The notes beneath the pieces were generated by a model. The model saw only the letters and a program-made list of their open reading frames with translations. It had not been told where the DNA came from and did no database searches. A program made the position numbers and the translations under genes. Shown piece after piece: positions 7,112 to 14,490 of a stretch of 15,691 bases of DNA (positions are counted from its first letter, which is position 1; each line of letters begins with the position of its first letter). Source of the stretch: CAYSWF01 sp964562905 (GTDB lineage Bacteria; Patescibacteriota; Andersenbacteria; UBA10190); assembly GCA_964562905.1 (NCBI GenBank), contig CAZLVG010000021.1, positions 1 to 15,691 on the forward strand, given 5' to 3'.

Positions 7112-8090
7112 TGCCCGCGGCGGTGATGCCCGCTTCCGGATGCTCGTAAAATTGACTGTCGTTTAATCCTGCCTCGCGGAACCACCGCTGTATTTCCTCC
7201 ACGTAATAATAGTTGCTTTTGGGCGTGGCCAGAACGTCAAAAGCGTCATTTAATTTCATACTAAAAGGAAAATTGGCGTAATAGGAAAACGGGATCTTGC
7301 GGGCCAGCTTCTTTGCTCCCAGCCTGTCGCACAGGCGCGTCAGCCGGTTAATGCCGTGAACAGCGGCGCCCGGAGCGTAACACAGCTTAAACAACAAGGG
7401 CCTCGGAATATGCCTTGTTGCTAGGCGCAAGGTTTCAAATATGTAAACAGCCCGGAAGTTATGCCGGCGATTGTACACCCAGATAAGGTATTTACCGCCC
7501 GGCCTGACCGTACCGGTTAAACTTTTAAACCCGTCTTGAGGGCGGGGCAGATGATGGAGTACTCCCAGGCAAAAAGTAAGATCCGCGAACCGCGGGGTGG
7601 GCATTTGATATAAATCGGCTTCCACTATGCATACGTTGGGCAGGTCTTTAGTAAGGTGGAACGCTCCCAGGGGCGAGCGGCCCACGTCTGTTCCGATTAC
7701 CACTTCCGCTTGGCACAAAGCCGCCTGTTTGGTGAATCGGCCCGACCCGCAGCCCGCGTCAAGCAGTTTTTTTCCTTTTAGGTCCTCCTCTTTTATGAAA
7801 GGGCTTAGAAAATGCAGAAAATTCTGCTTTTCAAAAGAGTTTTCCTCGTAAATATTATTCCATTCGTAGGAAAAACTGTCGGCGGTTATCTCCTGGTGGC
7901 GCTGGAAAGCTTCGTCCCCTCCGGCAGCTTTAAGCGTCAAGCGCGGTATGCCTTCTTTTATAGGGTAGCGGCTGGAAGCGCTGATAAGCCAACCGGACAC
8001 AATGTGCCGGCCGTTTTTATGGCCGACTTCCGTTTTAAACGGCTCCCCGGTGGCAGGGTCTCTAAGATATGGGACATGTTCCGGACGCAT
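7089..8090 (-). CDS. SAM-dependent methyltransferase with a cysteine-less Trm112-like N-terminal domain
   Basis: A 333-residue protein, last gene of the reverse operon. The methyltransferase core has motif I LLDAGCGSGRF (109-119), TDVGRSP at strand 2, EADLYQMP and CLGVLHHLPRP, a common arrangement in glycan-cluster enzymes. The N-terminal 55 residues keep the end of the Trm112-like zinc ribbon (YPIKEGIPRL, 42-51) but have lost all its cysteines: DPATGEP and SASSR stand where the two CxxC pairs would be. The head has therefore probably kept the fold without zinc. The C-terminal 120 residues are basic and hydrophobic and may contact membrane or acceptor. No Shine-Dalgarno sequence is evident; the start lies 15 nt after the preceding stop. 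Its 3' end overlaps the oppositely oriented kinase fusion by 23 nt. The acceptor is unknown, possibly a glycan terminus. Confidence 0.85.
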   Translation of the reverse strand: MRPEHVPYLRDPATGEPFKTEVGHKNGRHIVSGWLISASSRYPIKEGIPRLTLKAAGGDEAFQRHQEITADSFSYEWNNIYEENSFEKQNFLHFLSPFIKEEDLKGKKLLDAGCGSGRFTKQAALCQAEVVIGTDVGRSPLGAFHLTKDLPNVCIVEADLYQMPTPRFADLTFCLGVLHHLPRPQDGFKSLTGTVRPGGKYLIWVYNRRHNFRAVYIFETLRLATRHIPRPLLFKLCYAPGAAVHGINRLTRLCDRLGAKKLARKIPFSYYANFPFSMKLNDAFDVLATPKSNYYYVEEIQRWFREAGLNDSQFYEHPEAGITAAGTISTSVE

Positions 8091-8105
8091 AGAGAAAATA
8101 TTAAC

Positions 8106-9335
8106 CTATTCCGCGCCCGCGGGCACGAATTTTTTCATGATCTTCCGGTAAGCCTTTATGCTTGCCTCCCAGGAAAACCTTCCGGACGTTTCCTGAAACG
8201 CGCTGGCCGCTAATTTTTTCCTCATGGCGGGATTACCGGCCAACTTAGCCACAGCGCGCGCCAGCGCTGACCGGTCGCGAGGCTGTACAAGCAAGGCGCT
8301 TTTGCCGTGTGTCAAGATCTCCGAGGTTCCGCCCGCGTCAGTGGCAACAACAGCGGTCCCGCATAGAGCGGCTTCTATGACAGAGGTGGGCAGGCCTTCA
8401 GTGTGGCTGGGATTGACAAAAACCTGTGACGTCTTAAGCACGCCCATGGATTTTCGTGGGCTCATCTGCCCCAGGAACGTTACGCGCCGCTCTAATCCCA
8501 GGCGGCGGGTCAGCCGAACCAGCCTGTCTTTTTGGGGGCCGCCTCCGATAATTAAGCAGTGCCATTTTTCAAGATCTTCCCGCGCCAACAGTTTTTTCAG
8601 GGCAAAAAGAAGGTCGTCAACGCCCTTGCCGTCTATCAGCCGGCCGATAAACGTTATCAAAACCCTGCCCCGGTATTTATTTCTTAAGTTGTCGTCAGCC
8701 GGCGCGTCCAGAATGGTTTTAGTGTCCACTCCCCGGTAAATTACATCGGCCCGCCGCCCGGAAAGCCGCTTTACAAACGCCGCCGAGGCGCGGGAGTTGG
8801 CTACCACGGCGTCGGCCGAGCGCAGCACCAGGCGCCCGCCGGTGTGGTCGTACAGGCGGGCCGCCAATTTGAGTAAAGGATGGGCCAGGCTGACGAAATC
8901 CGAGCCGTGCTCCACGTGCAGCCAGGGAGTGCCTTTTGTCCTGGAATGAATAAGCGCCATAAGGGAAGTGGGAAAAAACCGGGTGCGGGATATGACCATA
9001 TCATAGGAGGCTTCGTTTAATTTTCGCCATTGCTTTCGGAACGACGGACGCCAGCATTGCGGCAGGGGGTAGTTGGGAATAATCTCCCAGGCCGGCCAGC
9101 GCAGAATTCTAACGTCCCCTTTTTTCTCTTCCCCGGGAGCTGATTCGGGGCGCCTGGCTGTAAACACGGTAATTCGTACCCCGGCGCGGGCCATACGCGT
9201 GTTAAACTGCTCGGCGTGGCTTTGCAAGCCGCCGACATGCGGAGGGTAATAAGGACTGTAAATAAGCAGTGACGCCGGCAAGTCTTTTTTCTTGAAGTTG
9301 TGTTTTGCTTTGTACGTTAAGTCAGAGCGGTTCAT
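8106..9335 (-). CDS. Family 4 glycosyltransferase
   Basis: A GT-B glycosyltransferase of about 409 residues. Near the N-terminus, YYPPHVGGLQSHAEQF is the classic GT4 acceptor-side glycine loop. The C-terminal half has FIGRLIDGKGVDDLL, the donor-binding strand and Lys, and EGLPTSVIE with the E-x7-E pair (about residues 313 and 321 from the chosen start), then GGTSEIL. It would transfer a sugar from an NDP donor with retention. ATG 9335 is chosen because it overlaps the previous stop as ATGA, with GGAAAA just upstream, a normal coupling arrangement. An in-frame ATG at 9347 would add four residues. There is no signal peptide. Confidence 0.9.
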   Translation of the reverse strand: MNRSDLTYKAKHNFKKKDLPASLLIYSPYYPPHVGGLQSHAEQFNTRMARAGVRITVFTARRPESAPGEEKKGDVRILRWPAWEIIPNYPLPQCWRPSFRKQWRKLNEASYDMVISRTRFFPTSLMALIHSRTKGTPWLHVEHGSDFVSLAHPLLKLAARLYDHTGGRLVLRSADAVVANSRASAAFVKRLSGRRADVIYRGVDTKTILDAPADDNLRNKYRGRVLITFIGRLIDGKGVDDLLFALKKLLAREDLEKWHCLIIGGGPQKDRLVRLTRRLGLERRVTFLGQMSPRKSMGVLKTSQVFVNPSHTEGLPTSVIEAALCGTAVVATDAGGTSEILTHGKSALLVQPRDRSALARAVAKLAGNPAMRKKLAASAFQETSGRFSWEASIKAYRKIMKKFVPAGAE

Positions 9336-10987
9336 AGCTTTTTCCATATTACGGATCGGCCCGCGTCATTGTATATTTTTCGGAATTCTTTCTTATGTCC
9401 AGCCAATGACGGTCGCTGGCAAAAATCAACTTCCCCACGCCAGGGACGGTCAAGATAAGGGTCTTTAGGATCCGGCTTAATAAAGAATATATAATCCGCG
9501 TTGGCGGGCAGCTGGTAATGATCAGGATTACAGAAGAAGCCGTCGGCAAGACTGTTTAATTTTACGTTTACGCGCGCGTAAGCGTCTATGTAGTCGGTGG
9601 TGCGATTGAGAAGAACTGTTTTGTCGCTAGGCACGTTACGGTCTATCCATCTGGACGCGCTGACGGCATAGTCGGGCAACAAATGCTTTTTAAGGTTGTT
9701 AACGTAAACGGCCCCCGCGGTATTAACGGCCAGCGATAAAATTAACAGCCAGGATAACAGACGGCGCGGGCGGCCGGACAAACATTTAAACAGGGGGATT
9801 AAAAATACAACGGCCGCCAGGCAGGCATACAGCCAGGCGCGGTCGGCCAGGATAACAATGTTGAAGTAGCGGGGCAGCAGCTCCGCCACGGCGAAGAAAA
9901 AAATGAACACAGCCATGAGAGTCAAACCCGCGCGCGATTTTACTTCCCTAACCAGTGCCCGGCGGCAGCGGGCGCGGCGGGCGTAAAAATAGCCGCCTGC
10001 CAGCACTAGCAAGGGCAGAGTCAGCCCCATATAAAAAGTGTAATATCGTAAAGTGCCGGCAACTCCCGGCCAACCGTTGTGCACGCCGTCTATAGTCGTA
10101 AAGGCGGAGGGAAAAGAAAGATTCAACCGGATGTCATCCATTAGTTGCGGCAGATAACGTAGCCAGTAAGGCGCCGCTGCTATTACCGGCAGGGCCAGCA
10201 GGGGCAGTAAAAGACGGCGCCTTTTGTGCCTCCATGCCGACGCCGCCAGCCACGCGGAAAAAAATACCAGAGCCAGGCCGTGATATAAAGCGGCCGCCAG
10301 CACAGTGATACCGGCAATATTGTGCCATATATTTTGTCCGCCGCGGCGGGCGTGCAACAGCATAAAAACAAAAAAGACGGTAAGGACAATCAGTACCGCC
10401 TGCGGCGTGCCCATTTGAGCTTGGACTATCAGTGAGGGGCTGGCCAGCGGAATAAGCAATAAAACTGACTTACCTATTTTTCCGGTAACATTCCTGGCTA
10501 CCAACCAGGCTGGCGCCAGGGTCGTAAGCGATAAAAGGGGTACCGCGTATTTTAGAATTAACTCGTCCGTGAAGCCGGGTATTTGGTCCAGTGAATATAT
10601 AAGCGCGGAGAATAAAGGACGCTGGGGCAACTGGTCAATAGCGCCCGCGGCAAAACTTCGTCTGTAAACATTAAGCCAGTGATACGCGTCCACGTCGGGC
10701 AGAGCCAGATAGGAAGAAGCCAGCCATCCTACGAGGAGAAGCTGGAGTAAGAAAATGCCAACCAGCAAGGGGGGAGGCTTAAAGGTATTAATGGTAGCTT
10801 TTTGGCGTCTGGTGACAATATAACCGAGCACAGCCGCCGCTATAGCGTTGAAAGCAACAAAAAAAGGTTGCGCCTGTCCTAAAATATACGCCTGCGCCAA
10901 CAGCAGCCCCGGCACTCCCAACAAGGCTAGCAGGAGGTAAAGTGTCAGCAGTTGCGCGCCGTCAAGCTTGCGCGTCGTCACGCTCAC
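9332..10987 (-). CDS. Multi-pass membrane protein, GT-C-like glycosyltransferase candidate
   Basis: A 551-residue protein with about ten or more hydrophobic segments, starting near residue 11, and a C-terminal soluble part from about 440. The loop after the third membrane segment reads ALPDVDAYHWLNVY, with Asp98 and Asp100. An acidic DxD/ExD motif in an early outer loop is the hallmark of GT-C enzymes, which use polyprenyl-phosphate sugars on the far side of the membrane. The C-terminal part (SRWIDRNVPSDKTVLLNRT) resembles the non-membrane tail of such proteins. It lies downstream of a DPM-like GT2 and a DUF2304 gene, which could supply and move that lipid-linked donor. The GTG 10987 start overlaps the DUF2304 gene by 26 nt; GTG 10981 is an alternative. 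The GT-C assignment is inferred from topology and motif; a plain membrane protein cannot be excluded. Confidence 0.75.
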   Translation of the reverse strand: MSVTTRKLDGAQLLTLYLLLALLGVPGLLLAQAYILGQAQPFFVAFNAIAAAVLGYIVTRRQKATINTFKPPPLLVGIFLLQLLLVGWLASSYLALPDVDAYHWLNVYRRSFAAGAIDQLPQRPLFSALIYSLDQIPGFTDELILKYAVPLLSLTTLAPAWLVARNVTGKIGKSVLLLIPLASPSLIVQAQMGTPQAVLIVLTVFFVFMLLHARRGGQNIWHNIAGITVLAAALYHGLALVFFSAWLAASAWRHKRRRLLLPLLALPVIAAAPYWLRYLPQLMDDIRLNLSFPSAFTTIDGVHNGWPGVAGTLRYYTFYMGLTLPLLVLAGGYFYARRARCRRALVREVKSRAGLTLMAVFIFFFAVAELLPRYFNIVILADRAWLYACLAAVVFLIPLFKCLSGRPRRLLSWLLILSLAVNTAGAVYVNNLKKHLLPDYAVSASRWIDRNVPSDKTVLLNRTTDYIDAYARVNVKLNSLADGFFCNPDHYQLPANADYIFFIKPDPKDPYLDRPWRGEVDFCQRPSLAGHKKEFRKIYNDAGRSVIWKKL

Positions 10988-11336
10988 CGGATTTTATGGA
11001 CTTCAACGCTTCTTGTCTGGTCAAAAGCGTGATTTGATATTCAATACGCTCAATGACCGAAAGCATTTTAAAAATAATAAGGAAGACGAGCAGAAAGCCG
11101 GCCAGAGTGACGGGGTTAATCTCTCCTTCCAGCCCCAGGGCCGCGGTAAAGGAATAGATGAGAGACGGAAAAAGTATCACCGTCAGCATGCCGCCCCATA
11201 CCGCGATGCGTACAAACAGCTTCAACACGGTCTGTGTTTTTCCCCCTTTGAAATGGCGCTGTACGCTGAACGCGATCATAAAAAACGACAGCGCGGCGAT
11301 TATAAACTGATAAGGCTCTAAATTAAGATAAGGCAC
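10962..11336 (-). CDS. DUF2304-family small membrane protein
   Basis: A 124-residue protein with three membrane helices (about 9-26, 36-56 and 73-92), a basic loop after the first, and a charged, probably coiled helix at the C-terminus (ERIEYQITLLTRQEAL). The order matches DUF2304 proteins, whose genes commonly lie beside DPM-like GT2 genes; the function is not established. Here it follows a GT2 by 13 nt and precedes the GT-C-like gene, the position that GtrA occupies in gtr clusters. A role as flippase or membrane anchor for the GT2 product is therefore reasonable but unproven. The equivalent protein at 14103-14489 has the same topology. Confidence 0.8.
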   Translation of the reverse strand: MPYLNLEPYQFIIAALSFFMIAFSVQRHFKGGKTQTVLKLFVRIAVWGGMLTVILFPSLIYSFTAALGLEGEINPVTLAGFLLVFLIIFKMLSVIERIEYQITLLTRQEALKSIKSGERDDAQA

Positions 11337-11349
11337 AAGGTAAGCTTAT

Positions 11350-12030
11350 TTAAGATATTAACTGCCACAGCATTCTGGCAACGGTCTTAATGCCATTGCT
11401 AAGGCTTTGCTTGTGGACTTTGGAAAGAGAATGGGAAGTATAGCGGACCTTAACCGGTATTTCCTGGAAAGAAAGTCTGTGGCGGCGGATCTCCCGGATT
11501 ACTTCGCTGTCATAGTCGTAAAAATCCGCGGTTACGTCAATTGTTCTGGCGGCGCGCGCGCTGTAGGCGCGAAAGCCCGACTGGCTGTCGGCGACCCATT
11601 GGCGGTGGACAGCCCAGGTTAGGCCGTTGGCCATTAAATTCTGGAGGAAGCGGCTGGCTGGCATGGGAGAACCGGGCCACATTCGCGTACCCAGCGACAC
11701 TTCGCATAAGCCCCGGGCTATCGGCTCTTCCAGCGCGCGTATATCCTCGGGGGCATGCTGGCCGTCGCCGTCCATGGTTACTATGATATCGCCGCCCAGG
11801 GCCAGGGCCGCTTCCAATCCTGTTTTGACAGCCGCCCCCTTGCCGCGGTTCAGCCTGTGCGCCGCAACCAAGGCGCCAGATTTTTTGGCGGCGGCGGCCG
11901 TGCGGTCGGTGGAGCCGTCATCAACTACCACTATCTGCCGGTAGCCCTGGCCCCGCACGCCCCTGACCACTCGCCCTATAACCAGGGCTTCGTTGAAAGC
12001 GGGTATGACCACGATTGTTTCAGGCTTCAT
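11350..12030 (-). CDS. Dolichol-phosphate-mannose-synthase-like GT2 (polyprenyl-phosphate glycosyltransferase)
   Basis: A 226-residue soluble GT-A enzyme. VVIPAFNEA (7-15), VVDDGSTD (35-42), MDGDGQH (86-92) with the metal-binding DxD, and DSQSGFRAY (148-156) are the signature order of the DPM1/GtrB group, which moves a sugar from NDP-sugar to polyprenyl phosphate. Unlike GtrB it has no C-terminal membrane helices, so it probably relies on a partner such as the DUF2304 protein encoded 13 nt downstream. Its ATG overlaps the upstream GT4 stop as ATGA (12027-12030), pointing to coupled translation. The sugar is unknown. Confidence 0.9.
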   Translation of the reverse strand: MKPETIVVIPAFNEALVIGRVVRGVRGQGYRQIVVVDDGSTDRTAAAAKKSGALVAAHRLNRGKGAAVKTGLEAALALGGDIIVTMDGDGQHAPEDIRALEEPIARGLCEVSLGTRMWPGSPMPASRFLQNLMANGLTWAVHRQWVADSQSGFRAYSARAARTIDVTADFYDYDSEVIREIRRHRLSFQEIPVKVRYTSHSLSKVHKQSLSNGIKTVARMLWQLIS

Positions 12031-13121
12031 ATAACTGACTGGTACAGCTGGAAATATTTGCGGGCTGTTTTCGGCCAGGCTATATCGGCCGCTGTCCTTT
12101 TTCCACCCGCCGCCAGCCGCCGGCGCAGTTCTTTGTCATCAAGCAAGCGGCCAACGGCTTCAGTGAGAGCCTGGACATCGCCCGGCGGCACCAGCAGGCT
12201 GTTCTCGCCGTCCTTCAGGATTTCCGGCAGCGAGCCGGTCCTGGTGGCCACCACCGGCGTGCCGGCCGGCAGGGCGATAGACACTACTCCTGATTGGCTG
12301 GCTTCGCGGTACGGCAGCGCCACCAGCGTCGCTCTTTGAAAATAGCCAGCTACCTCTTCATCGGGAATGAAATAATTATTGATGGTTTTGCGCTTCACTT
12401 GTTCCAGCAGCGGCTGATATTGGTCCAGGCGGCCGGGGCCGGCCAGCAGCAAATGGACAGGCCGTGAGTTTTGCAGGTTAATCAGGCTGCGCAGCAGGAC
12501 GTCCAGTCCCTTGTAGTCCATGATACGTCCGAAAAATAGCACGCAGTTGTTTTGCGGGACAATGTTTTGGTCGCGCCACCGCAGGTAAAAAGAGTAATCC
12601 CCGTGAAAAATGGTGGCAATTTTGTCCGGCGGGAGGCCGCGGTCTTTAACCAGTACGTTTTTGATAAAATCCCCGTGAGCCACGATGCGCGAGGCCAGGC
12701 ACTGCTGGGTGCGGTGGATAAGACGGGAGGGCAGACGGTATACGTCTCCCGCGCGCGTGACTGGATCATGCTGGGTGAAGACAATAGGATATCTTTTCAG
12801 CCACCAGCCGTGGGGAACGTAAAGGGCGTGGGAGTCAGTTAGGTGAATAACGTCGGGGTTGAACTGCTTGACGGCCCGGTAGATGGCGGCTTGCTGGGCC
12901 GGACTGGCCAGCCAGCGGAAGAAACCCGGCAGCCGGTGGGGGGCCTTCTGGGCGAAAACGGTGATGTTAGGCTTTTTGGAGACCAGCTCAAGATTATTAA
13001 AACTGGAGGTTAGCAACAGAATTTTAGTGCCGGGGATATCGGCCAGGGAGTTAACCAGGCAAGCGGCGTAATGAAAGAGGCCGGAGCTGCTGTAGTTAAA
13101 GACGGCTATTTTGCTTGGCAT
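12027..13121 (-). CDS. Family 4 glycosyltransferase, first gene of the reverse operon
   Basis: A GT-B enzyme of about 364 residues. The N-terminus runs KIAVFNYSSSGLFHYAACLVNSL. The donor half has LFFGRIMDYKGLDVLL, LLLAGPG, and PYREASQSGVVSIALPAGTPVVAT with GSLPEIL. Of the usual E-x7-E pair only the first Glu is present (in YREA); the second position is Ser in VVSIA. This is the SQSGV variant that I recall in many active GT4 enzymes, so loss of activity should not be assumed. ATG 13121 is preferred because the family begins at this strand; ATG 13139 would add six residues. A TATACT sequence (minus strand, 13145-13140) could be a -10 box, without a recognisable -35. Confidence 0.88.
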   Translation of the reverse strand: MPSKIAVFNYSSSGLFHYAACLVNSLADIPGTKILLLTSSFNNLELVSKKPNITVFAQKAPHRLPGFFRWLASPAQQAAIYRAVKQFNPDVIHLTDSHALYVPHGWWLKRYPIVFTQHDPVTRAGDVYRLPSRLIHRTQQCLASRIVAHGDFIKNVLVKDRGLPPDKIATIFHGDYSFYLRWRDQNIVPQNNCVLFFGRIMDYKGLDVLLRSLINLQNSRPVHLLLAGPGRLDQYQPLLEQVKRKTINNYFIPDEEVAGYFQRATLVALPYREASQSGVVSIALPAGTPVVATRTGSLPEILKDGENSLLVPPGDVQALTEAVGRLLDDKELRRRLAAGGKRTAADIAWPKTARKYFQLYQSVI

Positions 13122-13231
13122 AGCTTTCAATAGTATCATAGTATATTTACAGAGTGATGCATCTCGTAGCTAACTACACGACGTATAACAGTTCCCTGAA
13201 AGTGCCGTGCCAGACATCCTGTAAGCGGATT

Positions 13232-13289
13232 TTGACCCCCCCTTCGGCTTGGTTCCCCGCGCTTTGCGCGGGGACGAAAAGGGGGTCAA
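13232..13289. repeat. Compound palindrome (long hairpin)
   Basis: Three nested stems. The outer is TTGACCCCC (13232-13240) with GGGGGTCAA (13281-13289), 9 bp perfect. The middle is TTCG (13243-13246) with CGAA (13275-13278). The inner is TCCCCGCGC (13254-13262) with GCGCGGGGA (13266-13274), 9 bp perfect around a TTT loop. The bulges are CC opposite AA, and an unpaired GCTTGG at 13247-13252. No T-run follows on either strand, so it is not a standard terminator. It could be a dispersed palindromic (REP or MITE-like) element or an RNA structure in the leader of the forward operon. Confidence 0.85.
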
Positions 13290-13296
13290 CCTCACG

Positions 13297-13315
13297 GGCC
13301 GCCGCTGGAGCGGCC
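13297..13315. repeat. Small hairpin beside the compound palindrome
   Basis: GGCCGC (13297-13302) pairs with GCGGCC (13310-13315) around a 7-nt loop. It stands 7 nt after the compound hairpin and may belong to the same element. On its own it is unremarkable in GC-rich sequence. Confidence 0.5.
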
Positions 13316-13372
13316 GAGAATGAGCGCACAGGATTGTCTGGTCACTGGTACTTTCAGGCTGGTGGGGAGTTA

Positions 13373-14113
13373 TTGCACGCTGACTCTCTTGAAAAGAAAG
13401 TGTGCGTGATTATGCCGGCTTACAACGAAGCGGCTTCGGTGGGAGAAGTTATACAAAAAATAAGGCGCTATGCTTCAGAGGCCGACATTGTGGTGGTAAA
13501 TGACGGATCCACGGACGGCACGCGCCGGGCCGCTCTTCAGGCGGGAGCCAAGGCGCTGGAGCTGCCTATAAATCTGGGTATCGGCGGAGCGGTGCAGACC
13601 GGCCTCAAGTACGCTTACCGCCGCGGCTGCGAGATAGCGGTGGAGGTGGATGCCGACGGGCAGCATGATCCGCGGCATATTCCGCAGTTAGTTGACAAGG
13701 TCGTCAGCCGAAAAGCCGACATGGCCATCGGCAGCCGGTTTTACGGCAATCGCGCTTATCACTCTTCCTGGCTGCGGATGCTGGGTATAAGGATTTTCTC
13801 GCAACTGATCAGGCTGGTAACGGGGCGGAAAATATACGATTCCACTTCAGGCTTTAGAGCTTACAGTCGGCCGGCGCTTGCGTTCCTCTCCCGCCGCTAT
13901 CCGGCCGATTTTCCGGAACCGGAGTCCATAGTGATGCTGCTTAACGCCGGCTTTAAAGTGGAGGAGGTCCCCACCAGTATTAACGACAGGCAGGCGGGGG
14001 AATCGGTGGTAGGGGGCAATGATTTTACCCTGCGCGCCGCTTATTTTGTGGTGTCCAACGCCATCGCTATCCTGGTCAGCGGCCTGAAGGCCAAAAAAAG
14101 TCGTGTCAGTTGA
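13373..14113 (+). CDS. Second DPM-like GT2 (polyprenyl-phosphate glycosyltransferase)
   Basis: A GT-A enzyme of about 246 residues from the chosen start. KVCVIMPAYNEAASVGE is the first strand. VVVNDGSTDGT binds nucleotide, with Asn in place of the first Asp. VDADGQHD carries the DxD. STSGFRAYS and FPEPESIVMLL are the later DPM-group landmarks. The C-terminus has one moderately hydrophobic stretch (AYFVVSNAIAILVSGL) that may touch the membrane. The frame stays open to 13154, but the extra 70-odd residues are translated palindrome sequence. TTG 13373, preceded by GGTGGGGAG, or GTG 13400 are better starts. Its last 11 nt overlap the DUF2304 gene. It is clearly diverged from the GT2 at 11350-12030, so this is not a recent duplicate. 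Confidence 0.88.
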   Translation: MHADSLEKKVCVIMPAYNEAASVGEVIQKIRRYASEADIVVVNDGSTDGTRRAALQAGAKALELPINLGIGGAVQTGLKYAYRRGCEIAVEVDADGQHDPRHIPQLVDKVVSRKADMAIGSRFYGNRAYHSSWLRMLGIRIFSQLIRLVTGRKIYDSTSGFRAYSRPALAFLSRRYPADFPEPESIVMLLNAGFKVEEVPTSINDRQAGESVVGGNDFTLRAAYFVVSNAIAILVSGLKAKKSRVS

Positions 14114-14489
14114 CATCCTGTCGGGAACCATCCCGCCCCGCGTCCAAATACTGGCCATAGCCGGCAGCGTGCTGCTGTTGTTGGTGATAGTAAACCTGAT
14201 TCGCCGCGAAAAACTTAAAGAAGGCTACTCCATTATCTGGTTTCTGGTCGGGCTGGCTATGGTGGTATTTTCCACTCTGGCTGGACTGCTGGACGTGTTC
14301 GCCCGCAGCGTGGGCATCTCCTACTCTCCCGCCGCCCTGTTTCTGATCTTGACCGGCGGTTTAATACTGCTGTCCATTCATTTTTCCGTGCTAGTGTCAA
14401 AGCATGATCGCTGCTACCGCGAGCTGGCGCAGGAGTACGCGCTGTTAAAGGATGAGTTGCGGCCAAGAAAAAGAAAGGGCGGCAAGTGA
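14103..14489 (+). CDS. DUF2304-family small membrane protein (second copy of the pair)
   Basis: A 128-residue protein with three membrane helices (about 15-33, 43-64 and 75-95) and a charged C-terminal helix (CYRELAQEYALLKDEL) ending in a very basic tail (RPRKRKGGK). The first helix is followed by a basic patch (RREKLKEGY) and SIIWFLVGLAMVVFS, the DUF2304 pattern. Topology and size match the protein at 10962-11336, while sequence identity looks low. GTG 14103 overlaps the GT2 stop, so the two are probably coupled and may act together at the membrane. The biochemical role is unknown. Confidence 0.82.
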   Translation: MSVDILSGTIPPRVQILAIAGSVLLLLVIVNLIRREKLKEGYSIIWFLVGLAMVVFSTLAGLLDVFARSVGISYSPAALFLILTGGLILLSIHFSVLVSKHDRCYRELAQEYALLKDELRPRKRKGGK

Positions 14490-14490
14490 T

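Larger units (their letters stand above)
13122..13372. promoter_or_regulatory. Divergent intergenic region between the reverse and second forward operons
   Basis: Both operons point away from this 251-bp stretch, so it should hold their promoters. Visible items are a TATACT on the minus strand (13140-13145) that could serve the GT4 gene, the compound hairpin at 13232-13289, and a second small hairpin at 13297-13315. A forward reading frame is open through the region from GTG 13154, but its residues show no glycosyltransferase character and it crosses the hairpins, so I treat it as non-coding. No clear forward promoter was recognised. Confidence 0.5.

Noticed and set aside
12278..12311. Inactive GT4 because the second Glu of E-x7-E is Ser
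   Set aside because: The SQSGV variant is, to my knowledge, common in GT4 enzymes and the other donor-site motifs are intact, so a pseudogene call is not supported.
11755..12339. 194-residue forward open frame across the GT2/GT4 junction
   Set aside because: It is antisense to two well-supported glycosyltransferase genes and has no domain signature.
13154..13372. N-terminal extension of the second DPM-like GT2
   Set aside because: The residues come from the palindrome region, are low in family character, and precede the usual first beta strand.
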